Part shown: one piece after another, positions 1 through 12,462 of the stretch | How the letters are laid out: every line of letters begins with the position of its first letter | How positions within the stretch are numbered: the stretch's first letter is position 1 | From: Mesaphorura yosii | Taxonomy: Eukaryota; Arthropoda; Collembola; Poduromorpha; Tullbergiidae | Assembly: GCA_009869945.1 (NCBI GenBank) | Contig: WIXG01000046.1 | Coordinates: 248,001-312,000 of the forward strand | Length of the DNA: 64,000 nt | Direction: 5' to 3' | Translations under genes and position numbers: made by a program | The notes under the pieces: generated by a model | The model's input: the letters and a program-made list of their open reading frames with translations, nothing else | Databases searched by the model: none | What the model was told of the DNA's origin: nothing

Positions 1-480
1 AGGATGGATGCCACATTGAAAGAGCTGGCCAGTCTTGTGAAAGAGGTGAATCCGGATGCCCGTCGGCCAGGTACAAGAATATTTTCATCGAAACATGCAA
101 GCGTTCGATTCAACTAGCTTGACAACAATTTCAAGAAGACATTGTCTTTTCAATGTTATTCAGGAACCATGTTTGATTTCTCCTTGGTGTATCCTGATTT
201 CAAGTTCCGAGGGTCTCCCGGCTACAGATCAAGATCAATCGGCACAATAATTTCTGGGCAAAAATCTTCAGACGATAATCGCACACTTTGTAAGCTGGCC
301 CCTCTTCCTTAACGCATGTTAACTTTGATGACATTAATATAAGCCTTGTCTTTTTGTTTGATAGCTCAAGTTCGGTTCAATATCGGAGACTACTTGGACA
401 TAGCAATCACCCCACAGAGTCGGGTTATTCCGATGGGAATGCGACGCGAACGAGATCACCGAATTGACAGGCGATATTAA
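1..480 (+). CDS. SAP18: SAP18, Sin3-associated polypeptide p18, C-terminal part
   Basis: Exons 1-70, 164-289 and 365-480 join in phase. The product begins inside the conserved MDATLKELASLVKEV segment, continues through a YPDFKFRGSPGYRSRSIG-like block and ends NIGDYLDIAITPQSR...RIDRRY with TAA at 478-480. The gene's 5' end lies left of the window. SAP18 is a small ubiquitin-fold nuclear protein that joins the Sin3-HDAC corepressor and, with RNPS1 and acinus, the ASAP splicing complex (family knowledge). All splice sites seen are GT-AG, with introns of about 93 and 75 nt. A poly(A) signal follows at 636. The first codon visible is partial context rather than a start. I am sure of the family because the central and C-terminal motifs match residue by residue. 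Confidence 0.93.
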
Positions 481-635
481 TCCATGCATTTGGACATGAA
501 TATTCCGGCATTTCGGATTAGATTTCTTAAGTATTCCAAATATTGAACGTGTTGTAAATAGGTTGATTTTAATTGCCAGTGTCCCAACTGTATTTGCGAT
601 TTGTATTGCGTGCATTGCATATTTGTTGTCAAATT

Positions 636-641
636 AATAAA
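636..641 (+). terminator. Poly(A) signal of SAP18
   Basis: AATAAA lies about 155 bases past the SAP18 stop codon, giving a short 3' UTR. Confidence 0.6.
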
Positions 642-1183
642 TCGAAGCATTTTTGTTGTAATATGTAATGCAAATTACAAGGCTGTTGAAGTGCGTGATT
701 GATTTTTGAAAAGTGCACTCTGTTGTCGAATTGGATTGCTGGATTGTTTTGGATAACTATGAATTGCTTTCTAGCTGTCGGTCAGAGTTGGGCTCAATAG
801 TATCGTACTACCGTCACTGTGAGACGCCTCCAACGACGATGCTGACGCGACGACGTCCATATTTCTTTGCCCAAGCTTGTATGCATAAGCTTGTCTTAGA
901 GTAGGCAACTAATTACTACGTAATAATCAATGGTATGCATATTCAAAGTCCAAGTCTTCTCGAAGCTTCACATCAAGTGTCACGGACACGAGCGCGGCCA
1001 ACCCATTTTCAAAGTCTCATGCAAAAGAGTGTGTCCTAGTTTCTAGTCACAATTCAACGTTCACCATAGAACCTAGATTTTGGGCTTGTCTTATTGAGTG
1101 TGCAGTTACGACAATTTGCCACGTGACAAACCGCAAATATGATTGCGTAATTTAAATCAAACTCACCGAATAGGTTTGGATTG
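642..1183. other. Intergenic region between SAP18 and KGD4
   Basis: No supported gene. It should hold the KGD4 promoter and 5' UTR. Short ORFs here show no recognisable protein and no splice partners. Confidence 0.5.
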
Positions 1184-1768
1184 ATGTCCAAGTTAGGCGA
1201 AAAACTTAAGTTACTACTCGGACTTGGTGGAAGTGGGGCCTTACCACCGACGACATCGTCAACAATGAAGCCAACAACTGCTGTTGTGAGTGCTGTTGGT
1301 TCCCAAGTAAGTTAACCAGCTCAGTTTAAGTTCCGACAACGTCGCAGGAATCCCCTCCCCACACCATTTCTCTGTTGTGGCATTTCAGATCACCAAAATT
1401 TCTTCTGGACACACTCCGATGATTCGGTTTCGGAAGGCCTTAAACATGAGCCCATCCTCCGCCGCTGGCGCAGGTGAGTACACGGCGAGTACTAAGTTTT
1501 AAAGAAATTGTGATGTGACGGCTTTTTTTCTTCATTTTTCAGCAAACAAAATGCCAAGCCCCACTGGTGCAGCCGCTGTCGGCGGTGCATCGAATGCAGT
1601 TGTTGAAGATTGGGGGCTGCCACAACGGTTTAGACGGCGTCCACTTGATCCTGACGAGATTGCATACATAAATGTAAGCATGATTATACAAGCCCTACAC
1701 TGTCTTTTGGTTCTAAGTTCGTAATTTTCGCTACTTTATGATATGTACAGAGAGGAGGGCCTGAGTAA
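1184..1768 (+). CDS. KGD4: Alpha-ketoglutarate dehydrogenase subunit 4 (KGD4/MRPS36)
   Basis: Four exons (1184-1306, 1389-1473, 1543-1673, 1751-1768) join in phase to about 118 residues. The family hallmarks are an HTPMIRF box near residue 48 (HTPLIRF in the human protein) and the C-terminus LPQRFRRRPLDPDEIAYIN followed by RGGPE. The last five residues sit on a separate 18-nt coding exon. KGD4 tethers the E3 subunit to the E2 core of the mitochondrial 2-oxoglutarate dehydrogenase complex; it was once called ribosomal protein S36 (family knowledge). The N-terminus MSKLGEKLKLLL is plausible, but the start is chosen only as the ATG that opens the exon. A poly(A) signal follows at 1976. Confidence 0.88.
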
Positions 1769-1975
1769 AAAGCCATGCGACTGCCCGAGCTCAAATCAAA
1801 CATGTAATTGCAGGAATCCTGAACATGAAGATGAAGATAGCAATAGCGAGTATGTCCCCAGCTGGCACCCGGTCACTCTTGTGTTCAAAACCGTTTTCAT
1901 GTTGGAATTTCGCAGTATCTCGATAGTGTAGCTCACAATCTTGTCAGTAGTCTGGAAGTTAGCACGAATCTAACC

Positions 1976-1981
1976 AATAAA
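1976..1981 (+). terminator. Poly(A) signal of KGD4
   Basis: AATAAA about 210 bases beyond the stop; the next bases repeat the motif as AATAAT. Confidence 0.5.
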
Positions 1982-2329
1982 TAATGAAACCTTTTCGAGC
2001 GGATCAACGCATCATCCAGCAAATATGTGTATTATTCCTCTCGTCGCAAGAGTTAAATGTTAAATCATGAATCGATGGCTGAAGCCGAACTCCTTAGTTT
2101 TGACATGATAATAGAGCTTTTAATCACGCATATACTAATATGAATCAATCATTTGTTAATTACAATAGGTTGAGAAACAAATGATTAGAAATAAAGTCAA
2201 ATAAATATCAGCAGAGAGTGGAAGAACCAACTAGGAATGAAGTTAATTCATGATCGTCAATCTGAGTGCGACATTTGGTCGTTTCCGGAAACATCACATT
2301 CACGTCTGATTAGCGTCACTCCAACCAAC
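1982..2329. other. Convergent intergenic spacer, KGD4 and CERT 3' ends
   Basis: AT-rich, no coding potential seen. It must hold the CERT 3' UTR. I see no perfect AATAAA on the minus strand here. Confidence 0.4.
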
Positions 2330-4986
2330 CTAAAACATAATTGGCCGATCCTTGCACTTGTCCAGGACATACTGAGTGAACTTCTTAAGAAATCGTGGGT
2401 ACTCCCTCTTGTACACAGCTCGTAATACAGAAGCAGGAGCCCATCCCCCGGGATTAACTAAAAACAAAGTCGAGGTTTGAGCACTGTATTTGCATGCCAT
2501 ACACACTTGACACATCTCAAATCTTACCAACGGAGCAATAGGTGATGCGACATGTCAAATTATCTCTCGTAATTTCTCCACCATCTTTTGGTGGGTCGAT
2601 GATTGTTTGGCAAACCAAACTGACTGTCAGGAAAACCCGAATGTATTTTCCATTGGAGTCTAAATCTCGCTCGTGATCCGCCGAATGATTGCAAACAATC
2701 CAGATGTTTTGCGCGTTAGGGTCGCTGGAATCAGGCACTTCACGTATGTGAGACCAAAATAATGCGTCTCGTTGTGTGGCAGGCCAAACTCTTTTGTGAA
2801 TTTGTAAAAATACGATCGTGTCATCTGATATTTTCTCCAGGATTGTCATTTGTTCCAAGGTCACTGCACAAATAAAAAAAGTTTGAATTTGAAACCATTT
2901 CACAGACTTTCTAAACAGAACTTACTTTCCCATTCCATTCGGACTTCGGGCGAGAAGAAAAGATGACACATTTCATGCGCTGTGAACCCTTTAACTGTGT
3001 GCTGGGCTTTCAATGGGTCTACCACTAAACCGTCGACTTCTTCCTCCCGTTTATACATCTTCATTTCTCCATCTTCGGCAAATAGTTCCCAACCACCTTG
3101 AAAATTTAGCAGAGTTTAGTTAGGGCCACAAATCATAACACAAGCAATAGTTGACCGACCTTCTCCTACGCCGAGCCTCGCATAATGAAGTTGCTCCAGC
3201 GTAACTCTTTCAATGTCTGGCCAAAACCGATGTGCCGAAGCCTTTGCTTCTTGTGGAGGAGTAACTTTTTCCAGCATTTTAAGTCTTTCGCGAAATTCTT
3301 CTTCTTCTTGCATCCTGTCCAGACCAATCTCTACTGCATCATAAAACTCGTCTTCCTTTAATGAGCTGTGCGGCCCTTCCTAAATGCAGAAAGACATGTC
3401 ATTGTTATATTATGGACGTGGACTGAGAATTTTGTCTCATGAAACAGAAACCAACTAAACGAATGCGAAACTATGGCCACGAGTAATCACAAATTAATCA
3501 CCTCACAATCGGGACCCAATCCACTGAGTGAAGGAGCTTTCTGATTTTTTTGTGCTTCCAACAGCTTCTGTTTGAAATATTCCTCAACCTTTTTCCTCTT
3601 TTCGACTTCTTCTTCTACTCTTCTTTTCCAGATTTCCTCTTGTTGTGTCATTACCTCGATGCAGTGGGCAACGCTTGTAAGCACCCCGGCAGTTGTTGCC
3701 TACAAACACAGAATATGATGTACAATTAGCTTTGATTCTATTTGTGGAATCCGCTTCCATGATCTGTTAATTACTTTAAATGTGAGGGATTCGCCACGAA
3801 AGTCCATGGTGTTTAGACTAGGTTGACTGTTATCGCACCCTTCGGTCAGGGACGACAAGCTACCCTTACCTGAAAGAAATATGTGTCAGTAAGGATTATT
3901 TATGTAGCAATAATGCGTAAAATACACAAATCGAAAAAGTAAAATTCTTGAAGTCGGTAAGTGGAACTACCTTCCGCGTACATCCTGGACCGCTCACGCT
4001 CGGATTCCCAGGCGTGATGGCTGAGATCATCTTTCTCCAGCTCATCGAAGATATTTCCATTTCTGACGAGTTCAGCTGCGTCATTTATATCGTATGGCAT
4101 ATTAAGATTCTTCCTTGAACACATGTCGAAGTATTTTTGCAGCGTATCAATTTGTTGAACTAGGATGTCGCGGTAGGTTTCCAGCTCGGCCAATTTTGCT
4201 CTAAGGGTGTGCGTCTTAGGAAAACCTGAGCCCGATGATAAGGTGTTAGAAGAAATGGACATGGCGCTACCATACCGCTGGAGGCTTTGAAGTGGTTCGT
4301 AGCTCGATCCTGACTCCGACTAGTGTATAAATTCCAGATCTCAGCGAATTCTATTGAGTAATATTAGTATTTAATTATTTTTGTATTACCTTATAATGCT
4401 CTAACGCCTCGACCCATTTCATTTTGTCTTCGGAGCTTGCTGCGCGAAGGTACCACACACAATCATTCACTGACACATCAAATCGGCAGTCATCTAAATC
4501 GTGTGGCTGCAAAGTGAGGTAAGAATACATTTAGATTCTCAAACGCCAAATGCTCACTTTCTGTTGGTCTATATTGTTCACCCGAATTGTAGCCTTAAAT
4601 ATCGACAGTGACCCCCTGCAGCCAAAACTGAGGTCATGTTGTGACTTGTAATAGCTCAGAATCCCGTCCTTCAGGACAATAAATCGGTCTTGCCAGCCGT
4701 GAATGTAGTTAGTCCACTTGCTCAATGTCCCTTCAAAGTCATGGCCCTGGATACCCATGGCGGAGCCCAGTTGCACGATATTGGCATTTGCAGCGTTGAT
4801 ACCGCCATTTAAGTGCAGTGAGGAAACGCTGTGCCTTGGCTGAGTCACTGGCATGGGGTTCGTGCATACTGACGCAGAATCGTTGGTGGCAGCCTTTGCG
4901 TAACATTCCCGAAGTACATCGTCTTCGTCGTCGGTTAAAGCAATCGGACTATGATTGTCGATCCCCACAAATTCAGCTGTAGACAT
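2330..4986 (-). CDS. CERT1: Ceramide transfer protein CERT (COL4A3BP/STARD11)
   Basis: Nine exons on the minus strand (4986-4558, 4506-4390, 4319-3971, 3869-3775, 3699-3502, 3379-3160, 3096-2926, 2863-2528, 2457-2330) close in frame to 680 residues. In order: an acidic N-terminal extension of about 85 residues longer than the human one; a PH domain ([21 protein letters not shown]) for Golgi PI4P; a Ser-rich stretch; a coiled coil ([20 protein letters not shown]); an FFAT-like motif EDEFYDAVE for ER VAP proteins; and a START domain from [17 protein letters not shown] to [20 protein letters not shown] and the terminal PIMF. CERT moves ceramide from ER to trans-Golgi (family knowledge). Every conserved element looks intact. 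The gene is divergent from UBAC2, 770 bases away. Confidence 0.95.
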
Positions 4987-5756
4987 CGTTCAGGATGTTT
5001 CCACTCCCACTGATTGAAAACGAGAGGTGTTCGTGCTCCTTAACTTCACATTTGCAAGAATGATTAAATAAATGGCACCCACTACGACAAAATCGCAACT
5101 AGTTCTTCCAACTGCTCCACAGATATGTTAACTAGCAAACTATTTGCAATTTCATGACTAATAACTGAACTGGAAATTGTGCAACACAAATAGTCAAATC
5201 ATCTCATGTGAATTTAGTGAGCCTTGTGAGGTTTTCAGATAACCCACATTACATCATATGGTATTACAACGTGCCACCCGGTGTCAGGAGCAGCGTGAAG
5301 AATCAAATACAGAATCAATCGACGCGATATACAAATATCATGTGTTCATGAATCTCCACTGTGAAAAATGAGCACTGGACACAGGAACGTCATCTGAAAT
5401 CTGAACTACGTAATTGTGAAAAATAGAAAAATGTAGTTAAGCTTGTAAAATTGACGGCTAAATACAATAACTCGCTTTTCACTCATCGTTAGACGTCTCA
5501 GTCAATTTTTGGTGCCCTTGAATGCCTTGAGAATTCATTACGAAAAAGGTAAGAAAGCGTTCAAATCAAAGAACGGGGTTAATTCCAATTTAGCATTGAC
5601 GTTCTGTTATGGTTCGTTTGTGCCTTGTCTAGAGAACGGATGTCCAAGCTTCGGACTACTCGTAGGTCGTGGGCTTACATAATGGACCTGTAACTGAAAC
5701 GTCTCCAAACACATTCTCTGAGAGACGAAGCCAAAGCTAATAAAAATTTTCAAGTC
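4987..5756. other. Bidirectional promoter region, CERT and UBAC2
   Basis: The two start codons point away from each other across this stretch, so both promoters and 5' UTRs must lie here. No TATA box is obvious and no coding exon is supported. Confidence 0.5.
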
Positions 5757-7130
5757 ATGGCTGCAACAATACTTGGTCATCAAAGCTCTTCCGGGTTTTG
5801 TAAGCATTTTATTATCTGAATATCGTTGAGCGAAATTGTTCAATACCTGAGCTCGTATTTAATATATTTTAGACAAGGCCCCAGTCTGCAAAGGCCTGTT
5901 GAGCTCGATTTTCATCACTTTTACTGTCGCTCACGTTCCGGTGCTTTCGCCTTACTTGAGGGCTTACGTTTCCTGCGAGATACCTTCTATCCTAACATCC
6001 CCACAAATCTGGAGACTGATATTGAACCGCTTCACCTTCATGTATTCGAAGGATTTCCTTTCTGCGGCATTATTGCTTTACTACTTCAGGTAAATATATC
6101 CTAATATAAATGAGGTTAACTTGCTTTCAATGCTGTTACCTATTCTTTTGTTATGCAGAGTGTTTGAACGGAGGATGGGGTCCAGAAAATTTGCGTCTCA
6201 TATATTAGGAACTAGTATTATGGCTACTGCATTTGAAATTTCAGCTATTCTATACGTACCATCGTACTTCCGAAACAGTTTTGATGGCAGTCGGATTTTT
6301 CTACCACCTGGCTTGTAAGGTCCAACTTATACAGTTAATTTGATGCTAGGCACTAATCATGCTCCTATTTAATTTTTGTAGATACAGCCTCGTCTTTCCA
6401 ACCTTTGTTAACTACTTTTTGGAAATTCCGAAGATTACAGTCACTAAATTCTTGGGTTTTTCCGTTACTGTAAAAACATTAACATATTTGCTTGGACTGC
6501 AAATGGCTTGTGATAATCCAATTGCAGCAGCTGCTGGCTTGGTAAGTAACTTATCCTTAGCTAATTATGGAAGCTACTAGTGACATTCTCACAACTTACC
6601 ATACATGATGTATATTGATGTGTTTTATAATTATTCCCCAACAGTTAGCGGGTGCAGCGTATCATTTCAACGTGCTGTACGTGAGGAAGTGGCTAGTGGT
6701 ACCAGAAATAGTCTCTGAAGTATGCAGCCGACTTTTTGGATGGGCATTCCTGACAAAGAAGCCGGTTTTGGGACAAATGGGAGCAACGCTCGAGCTCCAA
6801 CGGCAGGAGGAGATGGAGAGATATGAGCAGCAGTACATGTACCGTCGTGCGCATGATTTCTACTCCTCCAGATCCGGTCATCCCACTGACAGGTTGCACG
6901 ACGGACTAAACCAAGATGTCCTGCAAGACGATAACCGATCCTTCCTTCGACAACTGTTATTTCCACGTGCAGACGGGACACGCCCTAGACCTGACCGGGA
7001 GGTTGAACCTTCCGAAGAGAATTTAGCGCTGCTTTTGCAAATGGGCTTTGATCGCGCCAGATCAATTCAGGCACTGCGAGAGAGTAGAAATAATTTAACA
7101 ACAGCAACAAGTATTTTACTTCGCCAATAA
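5757..7130 (+). CDS. UBAC2: UBAC2, rhomboid-like ER membrane protein with UBA domain
   Basis: Exons 5757-5799, 5873-6089, 6159-6314, 6382-6541 and 6645-7130 give 353 residues (human 344). The N-terminus SSSGFYKAPVCKGLL matches the human SSGLYKAPLSKSLLL. The derlin/rhomboid-like membrane part includes QIWRLILNRF, FERRMGSRKFASHILG and a VKTLTYLLGLQ segment. GQMGATLELQRQEEMERYEQQ follows, and the protein ends with a UBA domain (about 311-352: PSEENLALLLQMGFDRAR). It lacks a rhomboid Ser-His catalytic dyad as far as I can see, as in the family. Human UBAC2 works in ER-associated degradation and retains UBXD8 in the ER (family knowledge). The start was chosen because it alone completes the GFYKAP codon across intron 1. 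Confidence 0.93.
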
Positions 7131-7131
7131 A
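7126..7131 (+). terminator. Poly(A) signal overlapping the UBAC2 stop codon
   Basis: AATAAA contains the TAA stop at 7128-7130. If it is used, the 3' UTR would be only some 15-30 bases. No other AATAAA is seen before the convergent epimerase gene at 7381. Confidence 0.45.
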
Positions 7132-7380
7132 TGTTACAAGTTATCAGTCATACTCGGTGAGCTTTTCCCGTTTCTATGGACTGATTCCATTCGTTTGGAA
7201 CGCTTTCACACACTTGGCGACTTAGCTGGAGTCATTTGAAATCATACCTACTTTTATTCTTCAGAATGTTCTCGTTTCGGTACGGATACATATTATTGCT
7301 ATAATAGTACGAAATGGAGTAGGCTGGATGGAATTGTTGAATGAAAAATTTCAGCATCATCACGAGTCTTCGCTGAATGT

Positions 7381-8604
7381 TTACATTACTTGAAGAATTT
7401 GAGACGCTTCATATGCGGTTCCTGGCAAAAGGATCACCGGAGCGGAAACATGTCCAGCTTCTATCCAGGCAAAAAGCATAAAAACAATTAGTCCACTGTT
7501 AACAAAATCTTAAGTTTTAGTGGCGAGTTGATGATTACCGAGGCACATCATGTTAGGATATTCGTCGTCGCCGAAATCCTGAATTTCCTTAGCCCCTTCG
7601 ACCCAAGGGTTCCACAGCACTGTGTCGGGGAAGTTATACTTCTGGATTCTCATCTTCCTTCCGGAAACAACGTTTGTAATAATGTGCTCCTGTGGCGTGG
7701 TTTGGTAAACACGATCAGTCCACTCATTAATTTGCACAGCATCCCGACCTTCTTGGTAAACTGAGTTCTCCCTAGTCTATTTAAAGAGCACAAGCGTTCA
7801 GTGCAAATTGTTGGCATCAATTCTTTGAGTTATTCCAGTAGATAAACTTGCCTTGTCAATGAATGTGCACCCCTGCAGTCCGGTTATGTTACATCGTCGA
7901 ACGTCTGGAACTTTGAAGTAAGTGTGTAGTAAAAGATTGAAGCTAAATGTGAGATCTTTGCTTGGATTGTACACGCAAATATTGAAATGGAGTTCCTTCT
8001 CACGGAGGATTAACCTGAGGAACAAATGCATGATTTAATCCAAATTCAGCGCTTTGATCGAGTTCAATATCTGCACCGTAATAAATGTTACCTATACGTA
8101 AGGCGGAATGGAAAATTCCACATTGAGCGAGTAAAATCATTTTCTAATAAGGAAAATATAGCCTCAACATCTCCTGAAGGAAGGCGTTCTGGGCTTTTTT
8201 CAAGATTCCATCTAACAATTCTTGCGAAGCCATGCTGCGGTCCATAGTTCCATTGGCCGAATTGAGCTGAACCAGGAAATGTACGTTAGACGAGTGTCAA
8301 CTTACTAATTAATTTGGGAAATACTTACGAAACACAAAAGGTATGCCACCGCGGATGGCTTTCTTCCCGTCGAATTGAGCCTGCTTGCTCACAAATAATT
8401 GCTCCTGATTGTTCACTCTCCACGACACTACAGTAGCACCTAATCAGATAACAAAGAAATTCACTCCGTGAGTGCAATGTACAAGTGCTAGGCTACAACA
8501 CTTCCGGGTTTCGATAATCTCTATGATCAATTACCGTGCAAATTGATTGTACACGTTGTATTATTTCCACGGTCCAACAAAACAACAGAGGTTGGAGCAG
8601 ACAT
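7381..8604 (-). CDS. Glucose-6-phosphate 1-epimerase-like (aldose 1-epimerase family)
   Basis: Six exons (8604-8535, 8439-8329, 8266-8092, 8014-7852, 7767-7539, 7460-7381) give 275 residues. Motifs seen: GATVVSWRVNNQEQLFVS, AIRGGIPFVFPQFG, PQHGFAR (the family His), LLHTYFKVPDV (second His region), DTVLWNPWVEGAKEI and the C-terminal CLEAGHVS that carries the catalytic Glu. These mark the D-hexose-6-phosphate mutarotase branch rather than galactose mutarotase. It would interconvert alpha and beta glucose 6-phosphate in the cytosol. The fourth intron (7768-7851) uses a GC donor in perfect AAG|GCAAGT context; the acceptor GGGAG|AAC was chosen because the nearer TAG|GGAG breaks frame. Confidence 0.88.
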
Positions 8605-9540
8605 TTTGGTTAGTAATCACACTGGTCCCGAGAAACGAAAAAAACCTACAAAAAGCCAGATATGTAAGCGCGTACTGCATCGGACTTACCATCAGTACTC
8701 TTAAAATTAGAACACTCGAACTCCAATGTCCATAAACTTACCCCTCTGATGAGCAGACGTGTGAAAGTTCTAACCTTCCGTCCCTTATTGTCTCTTCGCG
8801 TGTCTCTGATGAATCAAAATTACCAATTTAATTTGCCCATATAGCACATGTGTAGTGGCCGATAGGGGACAAAGGGAAAGGGAAAATGAAAAGCAACAAA
8901 AGCCTAATCTCTATAAATTGCAATCCTCAATTTATTATTAGTGTGTTGCAAGACCAATGACAAGGACAAGACAACAAAAACAAACCACTACTAAGCTACA
9001 AAGAACCTGCGATTCCAAAGAATTTCCTACATCCAATCGGTCTCCCTTGCGGGCACCCGACCCAGCATCTGCAGGAGCTGCGGCTTGCGCCTTGTAGGCC
9101 TGATCTCAGCCTTAATAATAAAAGTACAAGTACACAATAGCAGCAGTAGTAGTACGATGGAATGGTATGCAATAATCAACATGATTTGCACTCTATTGAT
9201 TGATGTGTTGTTGAAATCGGTGAGGTACTTTGAAGTACGTCAACATTGCACTGCACAACAGAGCAGACAGAGCTGCATACACTGGGACTGTCTGGTGTGG
9301 GGCTGCATAAATTAATTAATTGTTACTCGTATGTTGTATGCCAATTGATAGATTAAATTTTCTGTATAAGTGTATCATTCGCACAAAAAGCAGCCGTGGT
9401 CTCGATTCCGCTGCCAACTTCCAATATTTGGGCTCAAGAACAGAAATTAAGAAGAGGACACCTAATACTTTTGCTACGTCTTTTGAACCTTTCTATAAAC
9501 TTCATCTTCCTGAGTAGTCAACAGAAACCATTTTTTGAAG
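8605..9540. other. Region upstream of tango and of the epimerase gene
   Basis: No coding exon supported. A pyrimidine-rich stretch ending in AAG directly precedes the tango ATG and could be a 3' splice site for a 5' UTR exon. Short CAG/TAG-rich runs occur near 9130-9160. Confidence 0.4.
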
Positions 9541-11885
9541 ATGGAGGACGACAATGCTCAAGATAAGGAGCGATATGCAAGGTAAATGATATTGCATTCG
9601 TGTAACTGACGAGATCAGTGTGGAAGGGACCTATTTTGTCGTTTGTTTTGTTCTCTTCCACAACAAATGCAGGGAGAATCATTGCGAAATTGAACGACGC
9701 CGTCGAAATAAGATGACAGCCTACATCACCGAACTGTCTGATATGGTCCCGACCTGCAGCGCTCTGGCCAGAAAACCGGATAAACTCACCATTCTTCGCA
9801 TGGCAGTTGCGCACATGAAGCAGCTAAGAGGTCGGATATTGTGTGACGAATGTATAATCACTTCTGATTGTGTAGTAACGCTTTTATTCGACGTGATTAG
9901 GAACGGGAAATACAAGCAGCGATGGATCATACAAGCCGTCATTTTTGACCGATCAAGAACTCAAACATTTGATCTTGGAGGCAGCCGACGGATTTTTGTT
10001 TGTAGTGTCATGCGACAGTGGTCGGATCTTGTACGTTTCCGACTCGGTGACTCCGGTTCTGAATCAGTCGCAAACGGAGTGGTTTGGATCATGCATTTTT
10101 GATCATTTGCATCCCGAAGACATTGAGAAAGTTCGGGAGCAGTTATCAACTCAGGAACCACAAAACACTGGCCGAATTTTGGACTTGAAGACGGGCACCG
10201 TGAAAAAAGAAGGTCACCAGTCGTCCATGAGATTGTGCATGGGATCCCGCCGTGGCTTTATTTGCAGAATGAAGGTTGGAAATGTGCACCACGAGTCTGG
10301 ATCCGGATACGCAAGTGGACACTTGACTCGCATAAGACAAAGGAACACTTTAGGACCTTCAAGGGATGGCATGAACTACGCTGTTGTGCATTGTACTGGA
10401 TACATGAAGAATTGGCCTCCATCAGGAGTCATCCAGGTTGACCGAACGGACGACAACGACCACATGCATGGCGGCAACAGCAACCCATCGCATTGCTGTC
10501 TTGTGGCAATTGGGAGACTTCAAGTTACCTCGTCACCAAACACAGCAGACATGACTTCCTCCCAATCGGCGGCTGAATTCGTCTCACGACATTCCATTGA
10601 CGGCAAATTTTCCTTTGTCGACCAACGCGTGACTGGAATATTGGGCTACACTCCGCAGGATTTGTTGGGAAAGTGCTGCTACGACTTTTCCCACGTTGAG
10701 GATCAGACTTACATGAAAGAGACGTTTGAACAAGGTAAGCCAGTCAAGATCAAAATGAACGATAATTTGGATCACAGTCAATTCATGCGAAAACACACAA
10801 CTTGTTTTTCAGTTTTGAAGTTGAAGGGACAAGTTATGCAGATAAATTATCGCTGGAAAGCTAAAAATCGTGACTGGGTTTGGTTGAGAACGTCGGCATT
10901 TGCTTTCTTGAATCCTTACTCTGACGAGGTTGAATACATCGTGTGCACAAATCAGCTTGCCAATAAGTGAGTTTCGAGAAGTTTTGCACTAAGCCCATAT
11001 GTCGCAAACTGCAATGACGTAATGTGTCTTCTCACAGAGCAATACAACAAGACGGCAGTGCTGCAGGTGACCTGGCCAATCAGGAAGTGAATAGCAATCC
11101 TGTCGGAGGGGTATTTGGTGGACAGCCTGGGCTGGATTACTCGATACAACGATCACCACGTGAGGCGCTGTATCCACATGTTCCACTTCAAGGTGGGAGC
11201 TCGAATTTTGACGTACTCTGTCTCTAGCGCTGTAACGCTTACTCTTTCTCATGTAACATGCAGGTTCAAGTGAATCACCAGCAGGTGTTCTCAATCGAAT
11301 ACCGAAGCCAGGCTCAAGTCCAACGCCCGGACAAGGAACCTGGACTCAAGCCTCGGGCGGCCGACAGGTTAGAAATCTACTGACTACTGACATCTGTATA
11401 TTTCGTTCAGACGTGTTAAGAACATGTAACTTTCCACTTGAAGACTTTGGCGGATTCGTATCAACCGTACAACCAAATCAGCCCGTCAAGATCCCCAAGT
11501 GGTCCAACTTATACGCAGCTGAGTGGTGGAGCGACCAGGGCAAGTGTTGTGAATATACCAGGCCAGCCCAACACCTATCAAGCAACCGCTGGAGTTTCAG
11601 GTGAATACCGTCTACTACCGAATCCTTCAAACCTACCAGGGGACTGAATACAGTAAAATGTAAATATTAAATTTTACAATTCCAGGAATGTGGCAGTGGC
11701 AGGGCGCGGGCGGAAATCAGGAAGCGCCAGCAGGCAGTGCCCCGAATGCAAATGCACCGCAAGTGGGGTCACAACCTGCGCACCAAGCACCAGGAGAATT
11801 GCAAGATATGCTTCAAATGCTGGATCATCATTCGGCAGCAGCTCCCTTTGAAGATTTGAACATGTTCAACGCGAACTTTGAGTGA
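9541..11885 (+). CDS. tgo: Tango/ARNT, bHLH-PAS transcription factor
   Basis: Eight exons (9541-9581, 9673-9830, 9901-10734, 10813-10966, 11038-11192, 11264-11367, 11444-11600, 11686-11885) give 600 residues. The N-terminus [14 protein letters not shown] parallels fly Tango. The bHLH is near-invariant ([20 protein letters not shown], about 15-70). PAS-A starts at [22 protein letters not shown] has [16 protein letters not shown] and ends [14 protein letters not shown]. The Gln/Pro/Ser-rich tail keeps [15 protein letters not shown] and ends in a [10 protein letters not shown] activation segment. It is the common nuclear partner of Single-minded, Trachealess, Spineless/AhR and Similar/HIF (family knowledge). 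The 834-nt third exon carries most of both PAS domains. The first intron is 91 nt, so the start exon is secure. Confidence 0.96.
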
Positions 11886-12230
11886 TTTTACAATAGCTTT
11901 TCTTTTCGCGTTAATGCTTCATAGACTTAAGCCTTTATAAGACATTTGTGACATTTTTGTGTGATTGTTGTGTAACAGTACAGTGTAAAATAATAATTCT
12001 TACACACCTACGTACGCGACAGCAGTCCATGCTTGAATACTAAAGACTAGTTTTACATACGCATTGTACTCTCGCTTTAAAGCATTCAAAGTTCCAAATC
12101 ATGCGTACTAATATTACTTTTGTTTTAGTTAAGTCGATCACAGCTGTGAAGTTAAGCTGATGCTTTCCATGCCTACATATATTTATGCGTTGATTCCTGA
12201 AATGGAAAAATGTGTATCGCCGGAATGAAC

Positions 12231-12236
12231 AATAAA
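12231..12236 (+). terminator. Poly(A) signal of tango
   Basis: AATAAA about 345 bases after the stop codon. Confidence 0.6.
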
Positions 12237-12274
12237 GTAATTTGTAAATGCCGAAAATTGATACGCTGGCTTCT

Positions 12275-12280
12275 TTTATT
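12275..12280 (-). terminator. Possible minus-strand poly(A) signal facing tango
   Basis: TTTATT on the plus strand reads AATAAA on the minus strand, 39 bases from the tango signal. It would serve the doubtful minus-strand ORF at 12463-12672, tail to tail with tango. Confidence 0.3.
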
Positions 12281-12462
12281 GAGTTGATTCAATGCATTAT
12301 CACACCACATATACTAACATTTGTGCTAATTACTTGATTCGGGGCTAACATTATCGATCATTACATGAAATAAACTTAAAATTACGACAGTACAGACGAG
12401 ATGAGTCGTGGTCATTGAACTTTGAAACGTGCAACTTGATAAATCTCGCAAAAACTCAACAC

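Noticed and set aside
9620-10102. Open frame running through tango intron 2
   Set aside because: It follows the bHLH exon into the intron and then reads exon 3 in the wrong frame.
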